Assembly (NCBI GenBank): GCA_963978905.1
Contig: OZ022257.1
Span: 27,109,274-27,173,273 of the forward strand
Direction: 5' to 3'
DNA: 64,000 nucleotides
From: Trichostrongylus colubriformis
Taxonomy: Eukaryota > Nematoda > Chromadorea > Rhabditida > Trichostrongylidae
Shown here: one piece after another, positions 1-10,951 of the stretch
Layout of the letters: each line of letters starts with the position of its first letter
Position numbering within the stretch: position 1 is the stretch's first letter
Notes under the pieces: generated by a model
What the model saw: only the letters and a program-made list of their open reading frames with translations
Database searches by the model: none
Told to the model about the DNA's origin: nothing
Made by a program: the position numbers and the translations under genes

Positions 1-117
1 CTTACCATCCATCATATCTTTTGTGGAATTCAGGATCCCACCACTGCTATGACGCTATGAATTTCGTGACAAACAGAACAGATACACAGACATGCTTTGC
101 TGATTATATATAGTAGC
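1..117 (+). repeat. Tail of a composite interspersed repeat (truncated at window edge)
   Basis: The segment has the hallmark end of the composite repeat found a dozen times in this window: a block like GAATTTCGTGAC, a CA/GACA-rich stretch, then ATTATATATAGTAG. Only the last part of the element is inside the window, so its array and head lie upstream. The adjoining mariner starts 29 bp further on. Confidence 0.6.
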
Positions 118-145
118 ATTCTGCAATAGTGACAACAAATTATTA

Positions 146-1002
146 TTAGGTTGGAACATAACTTCTGTTACACTTTTTATTTTTCTTGGAGAAAACTGTG
201 GAAGCTTCTGGAATGTTTGGTAGTGGGGCTATATGAAGCGAGTCAAGAGGACTACTGACTAACACATTCATATTCTCTATGACTTCAACTAGAAGTGACT
301 CTGCAATCATTTCGCGAGAGGGGCTAAATCCACGAACACCGCTCCGGTTCCTCAGCACGCAAGGCCACTAATCGATCAACCAGTCGATGGGCCCTGTACT
401 GTCCCTCATATGGCGGCGACCAGATAGCTCGATCGACTCAGATTAGAACAGAAAATTTTTTCAAATAATTGCAAAGGAAAAAAATTTTCGAAAAAATTCA
501 AAAATTTTTCCAAAAAAAGGGCGAAAAAATTGCCATTCCACACGACAGTCACTGCCGATTCCTAGTGCAGGCAATTGGACACCGTAGCTGCAAAACTTAC
601 CGGAAAAATGGACAGAGTCTTCTCCCTCCACGACAACGCTCGCCCACATGTGGCAAACTTGACGTGTCAATAGATCCAGAACATTGGTTGGACGAAGCCA
701 CCCCATTCACCGTATTCTACGGACATGACCCCAACCGACTACCACCTATTTCGATCTCAGACCCACTTCCTCGACGGACGACAAATAAAAGATGACCATG
801 ATCTCAAAATCGGCCTCCACATTTTCTTGGACTAGAAATCCCCAGACTTCTACAAGCAAGGCATCTGTTATCTCCCTATTTGCTGGCAATATATTGTTGA
901 TCATAATGGTACATATATTGTTGACTGAAGTTAGACACAAGTTAAGAAAAATAAATTTGAAATTTTTCGTCATTGTGTGACAGAAATTATGTTCCAACCT
1001 AA
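146..1002 (+). mobile_element. Internally deleted mariner element
   Basis: Inverted ends beginning TTAGGTTGGAACATAA lie at 146 and, reversed, at 1002, each flanked by a TA duplication (144-145 and 1003-1004). At about 1.2-1.3 kb a full mariner would be longer; this copy is 857 bp. On + the C-terminal transposase half survives in shifted frames: the second catalytic block reads LHDNARPHVANL near 630-665, followed by a stop, and the third reads near TPTDYHLF at about 733-756, which is the DD34D spacing type. The N-terminal DNA-binding half is missing. The copy is non-autonomous and dead. It lies just upstream of the first receptor L-domain exon. Confidence 0.8.
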
Positions 1003-1228
1003 TATATTTTTCTTGTATGTGGGATGTGATTTTCGGATTATGGGACTGAACATAAACGGAATCGAAAAGCCTTTTATTGTGATAAGGCACATGAACTGCA
1101 TGCTCTCTTTGCTATTATACGGGGGATGAGTCGGGTCAGTGTGAAGAAAACTTATCTTCATTTTTTTTGCAAAGACTTCTTCACATTTTGCTTTTACTCT
1201 TCCACATCTTGTATTTCATAATTTGCAG

Positions 1229-1462
1229 AATGCATGCTACCGAACCCACTCACCTCACTGCAGCAAATTTCTACACACAACTGCAGTTTGTATTATGGAA
1301 GTTTACTTGTTGATCCAAAACTCACCACATTGAAGATGCCAATGTCTATGAGTAACAAATACGATTGGATCGGCTGCATCCATATAGAAAACACGAAATT
1401 AAAGGATGTCAATTTTTTAAGAATCTTCCGCAAATTTACTTTGATAAGAGGATGTAAACACA
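1229..1462 (+). CDS. Receptor L-domain protein, exon (N-terminal half of an L domain)
   Basis: This exon is bounded by an ATTTGCAG acceptor and a strong GTGAGT donor and encodes about 78 residues, with phase 1 at both ends. The translation carries the L-domain start pattern: a cysteine followed by a G-x-L strand (NCSLYYGSLLVD, about residues 17-28), then a second strand IGCIHIENTKLKDVNFL (about residues 48-64). Receptor L domains are right-handed beta-helices, known from the ligand-binding ectodomains of insulin and EGF receptors; nematodes have many secreted or membrane proteins built only from them. I infer an extracellular protein. The remaining exons I assign to the gene are at 14198, 14365, 21876, 35040, 35291 and 35403, all joined in phase 1. 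The middle of this first domain was not found between 1462 and 14198, so either an exon was missed or the first exon belongs to a neighbouring paralogue. A start codon was not identified. Confidence 0.6.
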
Positions 1463-1839
1463 GTGAGTTTTAAATTATATATCATTTGAGGGTATGCCAT
1501 ATAGAATAGATTTTCGACAAGTGCCTCGATTATGTACACACGTGTTAGAAAGGTTGTGGAGGATATGAAAGCAAACATGGCATTTTTTAAGAACGAACTT
1601 GCTCCTAGTCTCTCGAGAGCAAGGTCTGTTACGCAGGACGATAGTCGACACGTAACGTGTTCGACATAGTTTATTGAAAATCACGGAAAGCAGACAAACT
1701 TCAATGAAAAATGTCAGGAAAAGAGAATGGCAATCAGCATTCAAGAAAAAACGTAGAGGCACAAATTTATCCGAAAAGGTGCTTTCACTGATGAAAGTCC
1801 ATGCAAAGACCACAATGATTACCGTAACGGAGAGGGAGC

Positions 1840-2690
1840 ATCCTACAATATATAATTCGCTTAGTATGTCTGTGTGCGTTTGTATGCGTGTCCGTCTGTG
1901 TGTCACGAAATTCATATCTCGCGTGCCGAGGGAACCCCACCGAAAGTGATAGCAACTGATAAGGGCTGATAAGGAGCCTCGGACGGCAAATGTCGCCAAA
2001 TCCATTTCGCTTTTTGCATTGGTCCCGGAGCGTTCATACTCACAGGTGTTTTGCGGAGCAGAACGGGGTTATTTATGGCGGGTGATCCAGCCTGATAACG
2101 GTTGATAAGATTTGATAAGGAGCGTAAAAAGGCTACAGTCGTCAAATCCGTTTCGCTTTTCGCATTGGTTCCGAAGCGTACATACTCACAGGTGTTTTGC
2201 GGAGCGCGACGAGGACATTGATGGTGGAGATCCAGCTTTATAACGGTTGGTAAGATTTGATAAGGAGCGTAAAAAGAAAAGAGTCGTTGAATCCGTTTCG
2301 CTTTCCGCATTGTTCCTTGAGCGTTCATACTCACAGGTGTTTTGCGGAGTAGGACGGGGACACTAGTAGTGGGTGATGCAAGCTGATAATGGTTGATAAG
2401 ATTCGATGGAGCGTGAGAAGGAAAATGTCACCAAGGCCGGTACGCTTTTGCGGCTAACAGTGTAATGTCCACATTCGCAGGAATTCTAGGGTGGAGGGAC
2501 CTCAATGGTATTGTTGGGTACAGGGGCCTAAGTGATAAACGGCTTACGGTGGCTGATAAGAACCGTTAGGAATTGATTGGAAATGAAATGAAATCCTTTA
2601 CATCGTTTGATGCTACTGTACGACCGTTTTAGCAAAACCGTCTGATGCTCACTCTCATTAGGTAAACATATTTCATGTTCTGATCAAAAA
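1840..2690 (-). repeat. Composite repeat copy with about 4 tandem 146-bp units, reverse orientation
   Basis: Reading on the minus strand, the piece contains the post-head segment (AGCATCAGACG-like), then about four units of roughly 146 bp (the GGTGTTTTGCGGAG block recurs near 2043, 2190 and 2335), then the tail with a GT/CA-rich stretch ending at 1840. Each unit holds GATAA motifs 10 bp apart (2094, 2104, 2114 in one unit). The head side stops just short of the Tc1-like element at 2704. No coding potential is evident. Confidence 0.75.
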
Positions 2691-3356
2691 TGAATTTAAC
2701 ATACAGTAGTGGTCAAAAGTTTGGAAACTTGTGAATTTTCAACCTCCCTCAATTAAGAAACGACCGTGTTGTCTCAAATTCACAGAATAGGCGTACAATT
2801 AAATAGAGAACACGATGTGTAAAGTCGTTCTTGGAAAGTGGAAATTTCAAGGGTGAAAATGCTGTTTATGCCAAAAAGGTGCAGCAAAAGTTTGGAAACT
2901 TCTCAATATCATCGTTATATTACTATAGTTTTATAGTTTCAGGTAAAATTATGGCACAGCACCTCATTGTCAGATGGGATCTGGTAGAAGTAGCACTAGC
3001 TGTGCAGGAGGCGATTGTTCGGGCCATTCAATCTGGAACGCCCGAGAACCTTCTTGCACAGCAGTATCACCTCTCTAAAAGCACGATCACCAAGGTTTTC
3101 AGGGGCTACCAAAGGCAAGGAGGTGTGTTGAAGAGTCATCGCTCAGAAAGACCTCGTAAGACGGCGCTAAGGGACGACACATTCATCGTAAGAGCCTCGC
3201 ATGATGACCCGCGCGCTTCGTCAACTGACATTATCGAGCTGGTGAGAAATTCTTTGGGCCCTTCTATCAGGCAGAGTACAGTTCAGCGTCGCCTGAGAGC
3301 TGGCGGATCATTTGTAAGACTTACCAGCAGGAAGTCATTAATGAACTCAAGGAATA

Positions 3357-4926
3357 CAGTGTGTCCCAAAAGTATAGGTCCACCTTATTTTTCATCCATA
3401 TCTCCAGAATGGATAAGCGATTCCTTTCCAAATTTTTATATGTAGTACCTGATCACCGTAGCAATCAAGCGCCTCAGTAAAATTGAAGACATAAAAATGC
3501 AAAACTTTATTTGATTTTTTTTTCAAAAATAAGGGTGTCCCAAAAGTATAGGTCCACTCAGCTTTTCCGCCTTGCTTCCATCGAAAGGTAAGTTGTGAGG
3601 TAGGTGTGTTGACGCATCCTTCTGAGATTTACTCTACAGTGAAATGCCAAGCGGTACGCACTTTTCCGAGTACGAAAATGGGCAAATTCTGGCCCACAAG
3701 GACGTGGAACTCAGCAATCGCAAAATTTCTGAAAAGTGGGCCTATTCCAAAGCTCGATCAACAGCTTCTGTCGTACCATGGACCCGTACGGAACGAAAAA
3801 GGGAAGTAGAAGGCCGTAGGAGCTTTCTGAGAAGCAGGAGCGTCGGATCCTCAAAGCTGCGTCCAATTCCAGAAAGGGTGCTTGTCGACGGTGCAGGGAA
3901 CTGGCACCTGCTGTATCGAAAAACACTGTGCACCGTCTGCTCAAGTCGTCTCCTCACATCGAGCGAAGATGGTTTTCGTCCTTGCCATACCTCACGAGGG
4001 CGCACGAAGAGGCTCGAATCCATTTTGCCAAGTAGAATGTCAGGTGGACCCATCAATAGGATGAGGTAGTCTGCAGGGTTACATTATTGACGTAGTAGTT
4101 CACACAGCATTAGTAATGGTGTTGCAGGTGATCTTTTCTGATGAGAAGAAGTTCAATTTGGACGGCTCGGACGGCTTAGCTAGTTACTGGAGGGATTTGG
4201 GGAAGGAGCCATGCTACTTCTTGAGGCGCGGATTTGCTGGTGGTAGTGGTATGGTAGGGACCGCCTTCTCTCGCTTTGGTTAGAGCAGGATACTATTCAT
4301 CACGCATCATATAGATTCCAGGGCTTTGCAGGACGTTCTAGAAAGTAATTTACTACCATATAAACAGCGGTATATACAAACATTAGGTGCACAGCCGACC
4401 AACACCCTTTCTGGAATCGGACGCAGCGTTGAGGATCCGTCGCTTCTGCTTCTCAGAAAGCTCCTACGGCCTTCCAGTTCCCTTTTTCGTTCCGTACAGG
4501 TCCATGGTACGACAGAAGCTGTTGATCAAGCTTTGGGATAGGCCCACTTTTCAGAAATTTTGCGATTGCTGAGTCCCACGTCCTTGTGGGCCAGAATTTG
4601 CCCATTTTCGTACTCGGAAAAGTGCGTACCGCTTGGCATTTCACTGTTGAGTAAATCTCAGAAGGATGCGTCAACACACCTACCTCACAACTAACCTTTC
4701 GATGGAAGCAAGGCGGAAAAGCTGAGTGGACCTATACTTTTGGGACACCCTTATTTTTGAAAAAAAAATCAAATAAAATTTTGCAATTTTATGTCTTCAA
4801 TTTTACTGAGGCGCTTGATTGCTACAGTGATCAGGTACCACATATAAAAATTTGGAAAGGAATCGCTTATCCATTCTGGAGATATGGATGAAAAATAGGG
4901 TGGACCTATACTTTTGGGACACACTG
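3357..4926 (+). mobile_element. Fold-back Tc-like element inserted in the Tc1-like transposase
   Basis: TA duplications (3355-3356, 4927-4928) flank ends reading CAGTGTGTCCCAAAAGTATA. The same sequence recurs internally about 175 bp in (3535-3556 and its inverse near 4728-4750), an inverted-plus-direct repeat (IR/DR) arrangement known from some Tc elements. The left 540 bp or so (3357-3899) is repeated in inverse orientation at the right end (4384-4926), so both arms contain the start of the same transposase. Only the middle (about 3900-4380) is single. The copy could form a large hairpin and is non-autonomous. Confidence 0.8.
3644..4283 (+). pseudogene. Tc-family transposase N-terminal fragment inside the fold-back element
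   Basis: The fragment starts at ATG 3644 (MPSGTHFSEYENGQILAHKD) and drifts through several frames. Recognisable pieces are the helix-turn-helix region near 3670-3790, a linker, and VIFSDEKKFNLDG at 4128-4166, the first catalytic Asp, followed by a glycine-rich GGSGMV block. It stops at TAG 4281-4283, before the second and third catalytic residues. Arm two (4384-4926) carries the same N-terminus on the minus strand. Confidence 0.7.
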
Positions 4927-5811
4927 TAGGAGCGCAACTGAGCTTCGCCCGTCAGCACCTTGCCTGGACCAGAGAAGAGTAGGGAAAAGTTTTGTTCAGC
5001 GAAGAATCGAAATTCTGCCTTTTTAGCAGCGATGGTTTGAAGTGGAAGACACGTTCTGTGAACAGGAGAAATCATCTCAGGTACCAGGTAACAACAGTGA
5101 AACATGGCCGTGGCGATGTCATGGTATGGGGATGTTTTGGTCCATGTGGCGTTGGCCCACTTTTCCGCATCCGAGGGAATATGGACTCTTCGCGTACAGC
5201 GGTATCCTGGAGAGTACCATGCTTCCTTTTGCTCCCAAAGAATGCCGAGTGGATTTTTCAGCATGACAATGATCCGAAGCATGCCTCCCGCCTCGTGACC
5301 GACTTTCTGAGATCGAAGAAAATTACTGTCATGAAGTGGCCAAGCCATAGTCCGGACCTCAATCCCACTGAGCATCTTCGGGAACAACTTGAGCGTCGTA
5401 CAAGGCACGTTCAAGTGAAGAATCGCGATGAAAAGTTTGATATTCTGTCCAAAGAATGGGCTTCAATTCCTCAGTCAAAAAATGATGCTCTGATCGATTC
5501 AATGCCTAGAAGGTGTAAGGCTGTCATTGATTCACGCAGTTATCCAAGAACTACTAGTTTTTCTCCCGTATTCTGACTTTATTAGGTTCGATTTTCTTTG
5601 TTATTGAGAAGTTTCCAAATTTTTGATGCGCCCTTTTTTGGCATAAACAGAATTTCCACACTTGAAATTTCAAACTTTCGAAGAACGGTGTTACACATCG
5701 TGTTCTCTACTTGATTTTATGCCTGTTCTGTGACTTTGAGACAGCTCGGTCGTTCTTGAATGAGGGAGGTTGAAGATTCAAAAGGTTCCAAACTTTTGAC
5801 CGCTACTGCAC

Positions 5812-6300
5812 ATTGTCTCATTCTCCTAGCATCCTCAAGAGACACTCCTTGCTGCTCTTTGAATGCCGCAGTGATAGTAGCTTTCTGCATAAGACCGGAG
5901 AAGAGAACGGAAGACTGTTCAAGGCAAAAGAATTGGGATACGCATAAAGTTTCAGTTATGCCTGCTTTTCTGCAGCCCACATGGTCCACAGCCGGCATGA
6001 CTCCGCAAAGGAATTTGATCAGATCTGAACATTAGGCCTCACGTGTCGATTGACATGGAAGCAAATCCGTATAGATTTGGCAGAGCCGGTACTGCAACTT
6101 CGAGGAGTGGGCACTGGAGTAGAGTAATAACTACTGACGCCCTGGATGTAAAGAGTGAGTAAATTGTAGAAAAATGAAATCTGAAAGGGCTGGCGAAGCC
6201 GTGCCCCTGAGAAGAAGGAGCGAGCGACGGCGGCTTGGCGATCGTACGGGTATCACGATAATGTTAACAGCTGCTCAGCGCAATGTGATTTGGCAAGGAT
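5812..6300. other. Stretch without a supported gene
   Basis: This is about 490 bp between the Tc1-like element and a duplicated repeat block. Two antiparallel ORFs overlap (5717-6035), but neither has splice sites or a composition that favours it. No transposon ends were seen. Confidence 0.5.
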
Positions 6301-6700
6301 TATTGTATAACATAGTTGGATTCACACTTATCCGCATATCTAGTGGTGCACCCATCAGTGACGGAAATCAGAGAATGTACCCCCTTGTGAGATCCACCAT
6401 CCGCTCCGGCTGTCCAAGTATTTCATGATAGGTGTCTGAGCCGCTCATGGCTTGTGAAAAGGATTGCAATCGCTTTGATTCACACTGACAACAATTTTTT
6501 GATTGGTTTAGTTCGAGAATGAGGTGAGGGTACGACATAGGTTATATAAGTTGGAGATGCTATCACTACGATAACATGGCCTTACAATGATACTCCATTA
6601 CCCATCGGTTTCTCCCGACCTAGAGCGGTTGCTTGCTCTATCATTCCCTAAACACAATCACTCGGTTGCGAACAGATAGACATACAGACTGACATACAAA
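6300..6700 (+). repeat. Dispersed repeat block, first of two direct copies
   Basis: The block from ACATAGTTGGATTCAC through TACCCCCTTGTGAGATCCACC to the cluster ending in GCGAACAGATAGACATACAG recurs at 7430-7890 in the same order (for example TACCCCCTTATGAGGTCCACC at 7497 and TATCATTCCCTCATCACAAT at 7830). A third, partial copy lies at the right window edge near 63910-64000. It adjoins composite-repeat copies on both sides and may be an alternative head of that family. Confidence 0.55.
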
Positions 6701-7424
6701 GTGAATGGTCGGTACATCGGCAACTTATATCAGAACATAATCAAAATATGTTCACCCAATGGCACTGTTCATCAGACGCTTTCATTGTACCGGTCGTGTA
6801 ATAGTAGTCAGCGGTGCACTGGATTTAACCCAATCCACTTACTAAAGGCTCTCACAGCCCTAAGCAGTCGTTGTATCCAATCCGTCACCATTAAGGTCCC
6901 GCTTCGGACTAATTCCCTCCCACAACAACAGTGTGTTTCGACACTCCACTTTCTGTTGAGAGAGGAAACGATTCCGCGACATTGGCTTTTTGACGCTCCT
7001 TTTGACGGGCTACCCATCACTAATGCCTCCGTCCAACCCCGCACAACACCTGCGAGTATGAACGCTCCAGGACCAATGCGAAAACGAAACGGATTCGACG
7101 ACTCTAGCCTTTTTACGCTTTTTATCGAATCTTATCGAGCGTTATCACTGTGGTTCACCCACCATTAATGTTCCCGTCCCACCTCGCACAATACCTTTGA
7201 GGGTCAACGCTATAGGGCCAACGCGAAAGGCGAAGCTACTTTGGTGACTTCGCCTCCGGAAGGTCCTTAGTAGCCCCTATCAGCTGCTATCACTTTCGGT
7301 CCATCACCGCAAGGTCCCTATACCATCCCTACATCACTTGAAAAATTCAGGGACCCACCCTCGCTGCGACGCGAGCTAGTCTCGTGAAAAACGGACAGAC
7401 ACACAGGCAAACGGATTATCTATA
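6700..7424 (+). repeat. Composite repeat copy with about 3 tandem units
   Basis: The copy begins with the post-head segment (TCGGTACATCGGC, CACCCAATGGCACTG, CATCAGACGCTTTC), passes through degenerate 146-bp units (ACACCTGCGAGTATGAACG, TTATCGAATCTTATCGAGCG) and ends with the tail CTATAGTAGGA at 7424. Same orientation as the window. Confidence 0.7.
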
Positions 7425-7429
7425 GTAGG

Positions 7430-7890
7430 AACATTGTCAAATTCAAACTTATCGGCAAATCCACTGGTGCCACCTATTATTCACAGATCAGAGAAGGTAC
7501 CCCCTTATGAGGTCCACCATCGCTTAAGGCCCTCCACCCACTTTATAATAGCTTACTAAGCCGGCAATGACCTCCTTAAACTCGAAACAGTTTCATTCTC
7601 TCGAATACCCACCCCCTGCTTGGCCTAATCCAAATGGTACTGTCGCTCCTATAATTAAGCATACCTGCATGCCATTCCAGTGTGCTGACACCTACTGCGA
7701 CGCAGCGCACCGCAGAATGACGCACGGGCAGTTTATATAAGTAGGAGGTGCTATCACAATGAGAACATAGCCTTACAATGATACTGCAACACCGATCGGT
7801 CTCTCCCTACCCGAAGCGGTTCTTTACTCTATCATTCCCTCATCACAATTATTCATTTGCGGACGGACAGACATACTTACATACCGACAT
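7430..7890 (+). repeat. Dispersed repeat block, second direct copy
   Basis: This is the second copy of the 6300-6700 block, about 1.14 kb away, diverged and with its own CA/GACA-rich run (7865-7920). See 6300-6700. Confidence 0.5.
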
Positions 7891-7919
7891 ACCGACCGAC
7901 ATACCGACAAACAGACGCA

Positions 7920-8310
7920 CAAATTTAGTGGTTTATATAATGGAAGGATATCACTGACCGATGTATCGGCTGCTGTATTGACCAGCGTTTCACAAAATGG
8001 TGCATTTCTCTTGATACTGCGATCTACATTGATAATCATGATACACCAATATTTGTGATAGCAAAGCAAACGTTTCACTCGGAATCATTTTCTAATGTGG
8101 TACTGGCAGCAACAGTACCTACCGCTAAACTATGCAAAATACCAAATAGTGAAGCATGTTCGCGAAAACAATTAACATCGATATTCGGATATGGATCTAC
8201 CATTAATGTGTAGGAATTAGATGCTCGGCAAGGTAACAAAATGTTTCCAATTGATGTAATCGAATACAAATTATCGATGTCTAAACCATTCAAACTCCCA
8301 ATGATGTAAA
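7920..8310 (-). repeat. Composite repeat, head-proximal segment only, reverse orientation
   Basis: On the minus strand the order is the palindromic head (8590-8311), then TTACATCATTGGGAGTTTG, the stretch with GCTATCACAAATATTGGTG and ATACATCGGTCAGTGATA, ending near 7930. No tandem units follow, so the copy is truncated. Confidence 0.65.
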
Positions 8311-8590
8311 CCAGTTGGCTCGCGCACACTACTGCGCGCGGTTCATGTCGATGACGTGCAAGATGGGTTCGATGCAAGGTGATTGGAGTATATTCAAAAT
8401 GAAATGCATTTTTATCACGCCATCTTCTTTGCTTTTTTCTAATTCCGTAGCGTAGCTGAAAGCAGAGGGGAGGAAATTCACACTTAATTCCATACACAAC
8501 TGTGGTCTGCCGATCAAACCCGTTTTGCACAATATCGCCCTGAATCGCGCGCAGTAGTGTACGCCTGCCAGCTGGTATGGGTATGACACA
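8311..8590. mobile_element. Palindromic MITE-like head element, family 1
   Basis: Inverted ends read CCAGTTGGCTCGCGCACACT with TACTGCGCGC just inside, and the inverse GCGCGCAGTAGTGTACGC...CAGCTGG at the right. The arms continue inward with TTCATGTCGATGACGTGCA and its mirror CACAATATCGCCCTGAA. Length is about 280 bp. The same element stands at 18536, 29871 and 31917, each time directly beside the composite repeat. Confidence 0.75.
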
Positions 8591-8694
8591 CTAGCATCAT
8601 ACATTATGTGTGCTTCATATGGAAAGAGACTGGAGGTCACCAACAGCAAAAAAAAATTAAAATCTGCGCCTCATCGAGAATCACATTATGAGGA

Positions 8695-9018
8695 ATAGAA
8701 AATCTATCAAATAAGTGAAGCATATTAGGCCCACTCGAAATTTACCTTGCTGCGCATCGTTAAATGAAGACTATTGCATTCTATTATAGAAAAACATCGG
8801 AGCATGGTAATGTCTGCATTTACTTGAGAGTTATATTTTCACATGGATTTTTCATATAAAATCTCGTAAATAAGTGAAGCATGTTACGCACACTCTCAAA
8901 TTTATTCTTGAGTATCATTGAAGGAATTCTAACACATTTCATCACAGTAAAACATCGGAGCATAATATTGCAGATATTTATTTGAGTTTTATATTTTCGT
9001 AAGATTTTTATACATTAG
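8695..9018. repeat. Two tandem copies of a 158-bp AT-rich repeat
   Basis: ATAAGTGAAGCAT occurs at 8711 and 8870, and AAAACATCGGAGCAT at 8791 and 8949, giving a period of 158-159 bp over two units. The units share the order throughout but differ at many positions. Not seen elsewhere in the window. Confidence 0.7.
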
Positions 9019-9039
9019 ATTGCTGCAAAATTAATTTCG

Positions 9040-10250
9040 ACGTGGACCGCATACTCTAAACTACTATAAATCAGCTTAAACACAAGTTTCTTAATCGAAG
9101 TAAAAACCATCAGAATCTACACATTTTTGCCAACCAGCAGACAATAATTCTAAGCCTTCATTATAGAAACTACTATCACGAGAAGCAACGAGCTCAAGGA
9201 AGTCACATTCAACATCGTCCAAATTAGTGAATTATTTCTGACGCAGATGAGAATTGAGGACGCGAAAAAGTGATAGTCTGTGGGGGAAAGGTCGGGAGAA
9301 TACGGTGAGGGAGAACTTCTATACCCGAATGGGTCAATTTTTGCCGAGTGATTTGTGAGGTGTGTGGCCTTGCATTGTTCTGCAACAGGATCGACCCTCC
9401 TCCATTCACCATCGCCGGCCTCAATTTTTGCAACTTCCTATATATTTGCTCCAGACCATAAGACTCTGCTATGACTGGCTGACCAAGTTGCAAGAAACTG
9501 TAATGGATTACACATTTACAGCGCCACCACACAGTTATCATAACCTTTTAGGGTGAAGGTCGGGTTTAGGGAAAGTTTTTTGGTTAGCATCCTTATCTAT
9601 CCAGACTAATCCCCGTTTCCTGTTATCATAAAGAACCCATTTTTCATCTACAGTTATAATACGGTTTACAAATGGCTCATTTTTATGGCGAACTAGGAGA
9701 TTAGAGCAGGTGTCGAAACGTGCCAGACGCTGCTCATCGGTCAGGTCTATGAGGCACCCACTTCGACATCTTCTTCACCTTGCCGATTTCCAACAAGTGT
9801 CTGGCTACTGTAGAGTGATGTATACCTAGGTCTTCTGCTAACGTACGCGTATTCGTCTCCGGGTTTGCTTCAACGGCTTTCCTTAAAACTTCATCATTAA
9901 GTGACGACCTGCGGCCGCGACCCGACTTCTCTTCGGGATCAGAATCGCCAGAAGCAAATTTTTCAAACCAGAGCTCCACTGTACGTTCGCAAGGACAATT
10001 CCCCCCAAAAACACTGCTGAGATTACGGGCTGCCTCCGCTGCGGAGTGTCCCAATTTGAATTCGTAAAGCATGATGACCCGATAGTCGCGTCGGTTCATG
10101 ATTATATGCAGCCCTGTAAAAGGCCGGCTGGAACAATTAGAGCGACATTCATAGAATTTGCTGAAAGCCCACCAAGTGGTAGGCCTGGCTTCTCTTGGGA
10201 TGGAATAAATCAGGGTAGAAAATCTACTCATTTATGCACACCTTGAAACC
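9040..10250 (-). mobile_element. Mariner element of the Hsmar1/bandit type
   Basis: This near full-length mariner reads on the minus strand. Its transposase is annotated separately. The 5' end segment (near 10165-10250: GATTTCGGTTTCAAGGTG, then CCCTGATTTATTCCA, minus strand) is duplicated as a free fragment at 11815-11906. Exact terminal repeats could not be fixed. Confidence 0.75.
9224..10099 (-). pseudogene. Mariner transposase (Hsmar1/bandit-like), inactive
   Basis: The ORF starts at ATG 10099 (MNRRDYRVIMLYEFKLG) and contains the mariner HTH1 and HTH2 (RTLAEDLGIHHSTVARHL) and the linker WVPH. After about 120 residues the frame changes; ITVDEKWVLYDN (first catalytic Asp) follows near 9640, then the PKPDLHPKRLMITVWW block. 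The second catalytic block reads LLQNNARPHTS, where the family has HDNARPH, so the catalytic Asp is replaced by Asn. The third block (usual SPDLSPTDYH) is frame-shifted near 9310. A full-length member would be about 340-350 residues. Similarity to the Hsmar1/SETMAR transposase is from memory of family motifs. Confidence 0.8.
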
Positions 10251-10336
10251 GAAATCATTTTTCCGTGGACGATTCCTTTGAGCGAAGAGCAAATTTGTGC
10301 AACCATCGATTTCCACGAATACTCCGACCACGGAGC

Positions 10337-10596
10337 TAGGCTTAGAATATGTGCTGTGTGTGGTGTCTGTGGTGTCTGTGGTGTGTGTTGTGTGTATGCT
10401 GTGTGTGAAGTGTGTATATGTGTGTGTTGTGTTTGGTGTGTGTGGCGTGTTCTGTGTATTGTGTGTATGGTGTGTGTGCTGCGTGTGGTGTGTGTGGTGG
10501 GTATGATGTGTATGGTGTGTGTGGTGTGTATGGTGTGTGTGGTGTGTGTGAGGTGTATGGTGTGTGTGGGTGGTGTTGTGTGTAAGGTGACAAGCC
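10337..10596. repeat. GTGTGTGG/GTGTGTATG-type microsatellite
   Basis: About 260 bp of GTGTGG, GTGTAT and GTCTGTG permutations. All long ORFs here (His/Thr/Pro-rich on minus, Val/Cys-rich on plus) are products of the repeat. Confidence 0.9.
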
Positions 10597-10599
10597 AAG

Positions 10600-10950
10600 A
10601 CAAGGAGTCAAGTAATCAAAATGGCAAATGTAGGTATTAAACTATCACTGAGTAGCTAAATTTCGGAATACATGATTTTCAAGACTGTAGGTGTGAAGTG
10701 GTCCGAAACTAGACCAACGTCATTGCACCGTCAGTAAAGGCGATAGCTATGTGCAGTGCTTACTTCACCAACACAAGATTTGAGAAAGCATTGATGACCA
10801 CAAGCTCTTAGCAAATGCTTTTTACTACTTCCGGCATACTGTAGCGAGTTTGACTTCATTCGGCATTGGGTGATAAGTATATGCGAAGCAAACACAACAT
10901 ATGCCACAAAGCGTAGTACACCCGCATACACACACTTTTCGAATAAATAC
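10600..10950. other. Stretch without a supported gene
   Basis: Mixed-sequence spacer between the microsatellite and the inverted-end element at 10952. A 122-residue minus ORF crosses into the element's left arm and has no recognisable features. Confidence 0.4.
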
Positions 10951-10951
10951 A

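Larger units (their letters stand above)
2951..5573 (+). pseudogene. Tc1-like transposase, broken by a transposon insertion and frame errors
   Basis: The N-terminal part begins at ATG 2951 and runs to 3354; it carries the bipartite helix-turn-helix (AQQYHLSKSTITKVFRGYQ) and a GRPRKT-like hinge (ERPRKT). The C-terminal part continues at 4929 in another frame with VLFSEESKF, VMVWGCFG, QHDNDPKHASR and SPDLNPTEHL, giving the Tc1-type catalytic triad with a final Glu (DD34E pattern); in the first block the acidic residue is Glu rather than the usual Asp. Breaks seen: the 1570-bp insertion at 3357, a one-base frame difference across that joint, and an in-frame stop shortly before the first catalytic block (near 4980). 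It cannot encode an active enzyme. Confidence 0.8.
2704..5808 (+). mobile_element. Tc1-like transposon with long inverted ends, interrupted by a nested element
   Basis: The element starts CAGTAGTGGTCAAAAGTTTG after TA (2702-2703) and ends with the inverse copy at 5808. The following dinucleotide is CA rather than TA, a decayed duplication. The inverted ends are about 190 bp and imperfect. Removing the nested 3357-4926 element leaves about 1.5 kb, the normal size of a Tc1 element. The transposase remnant is annotated separately. Confidence 0.85.

Noticed and set aside
10224..10640. Overlapping ORFs of up to 124 codons on both strands
   Set aside because: All are His/Thr/Pro- or Val/Cys-rich translations of the GTGTGG microsatellite.
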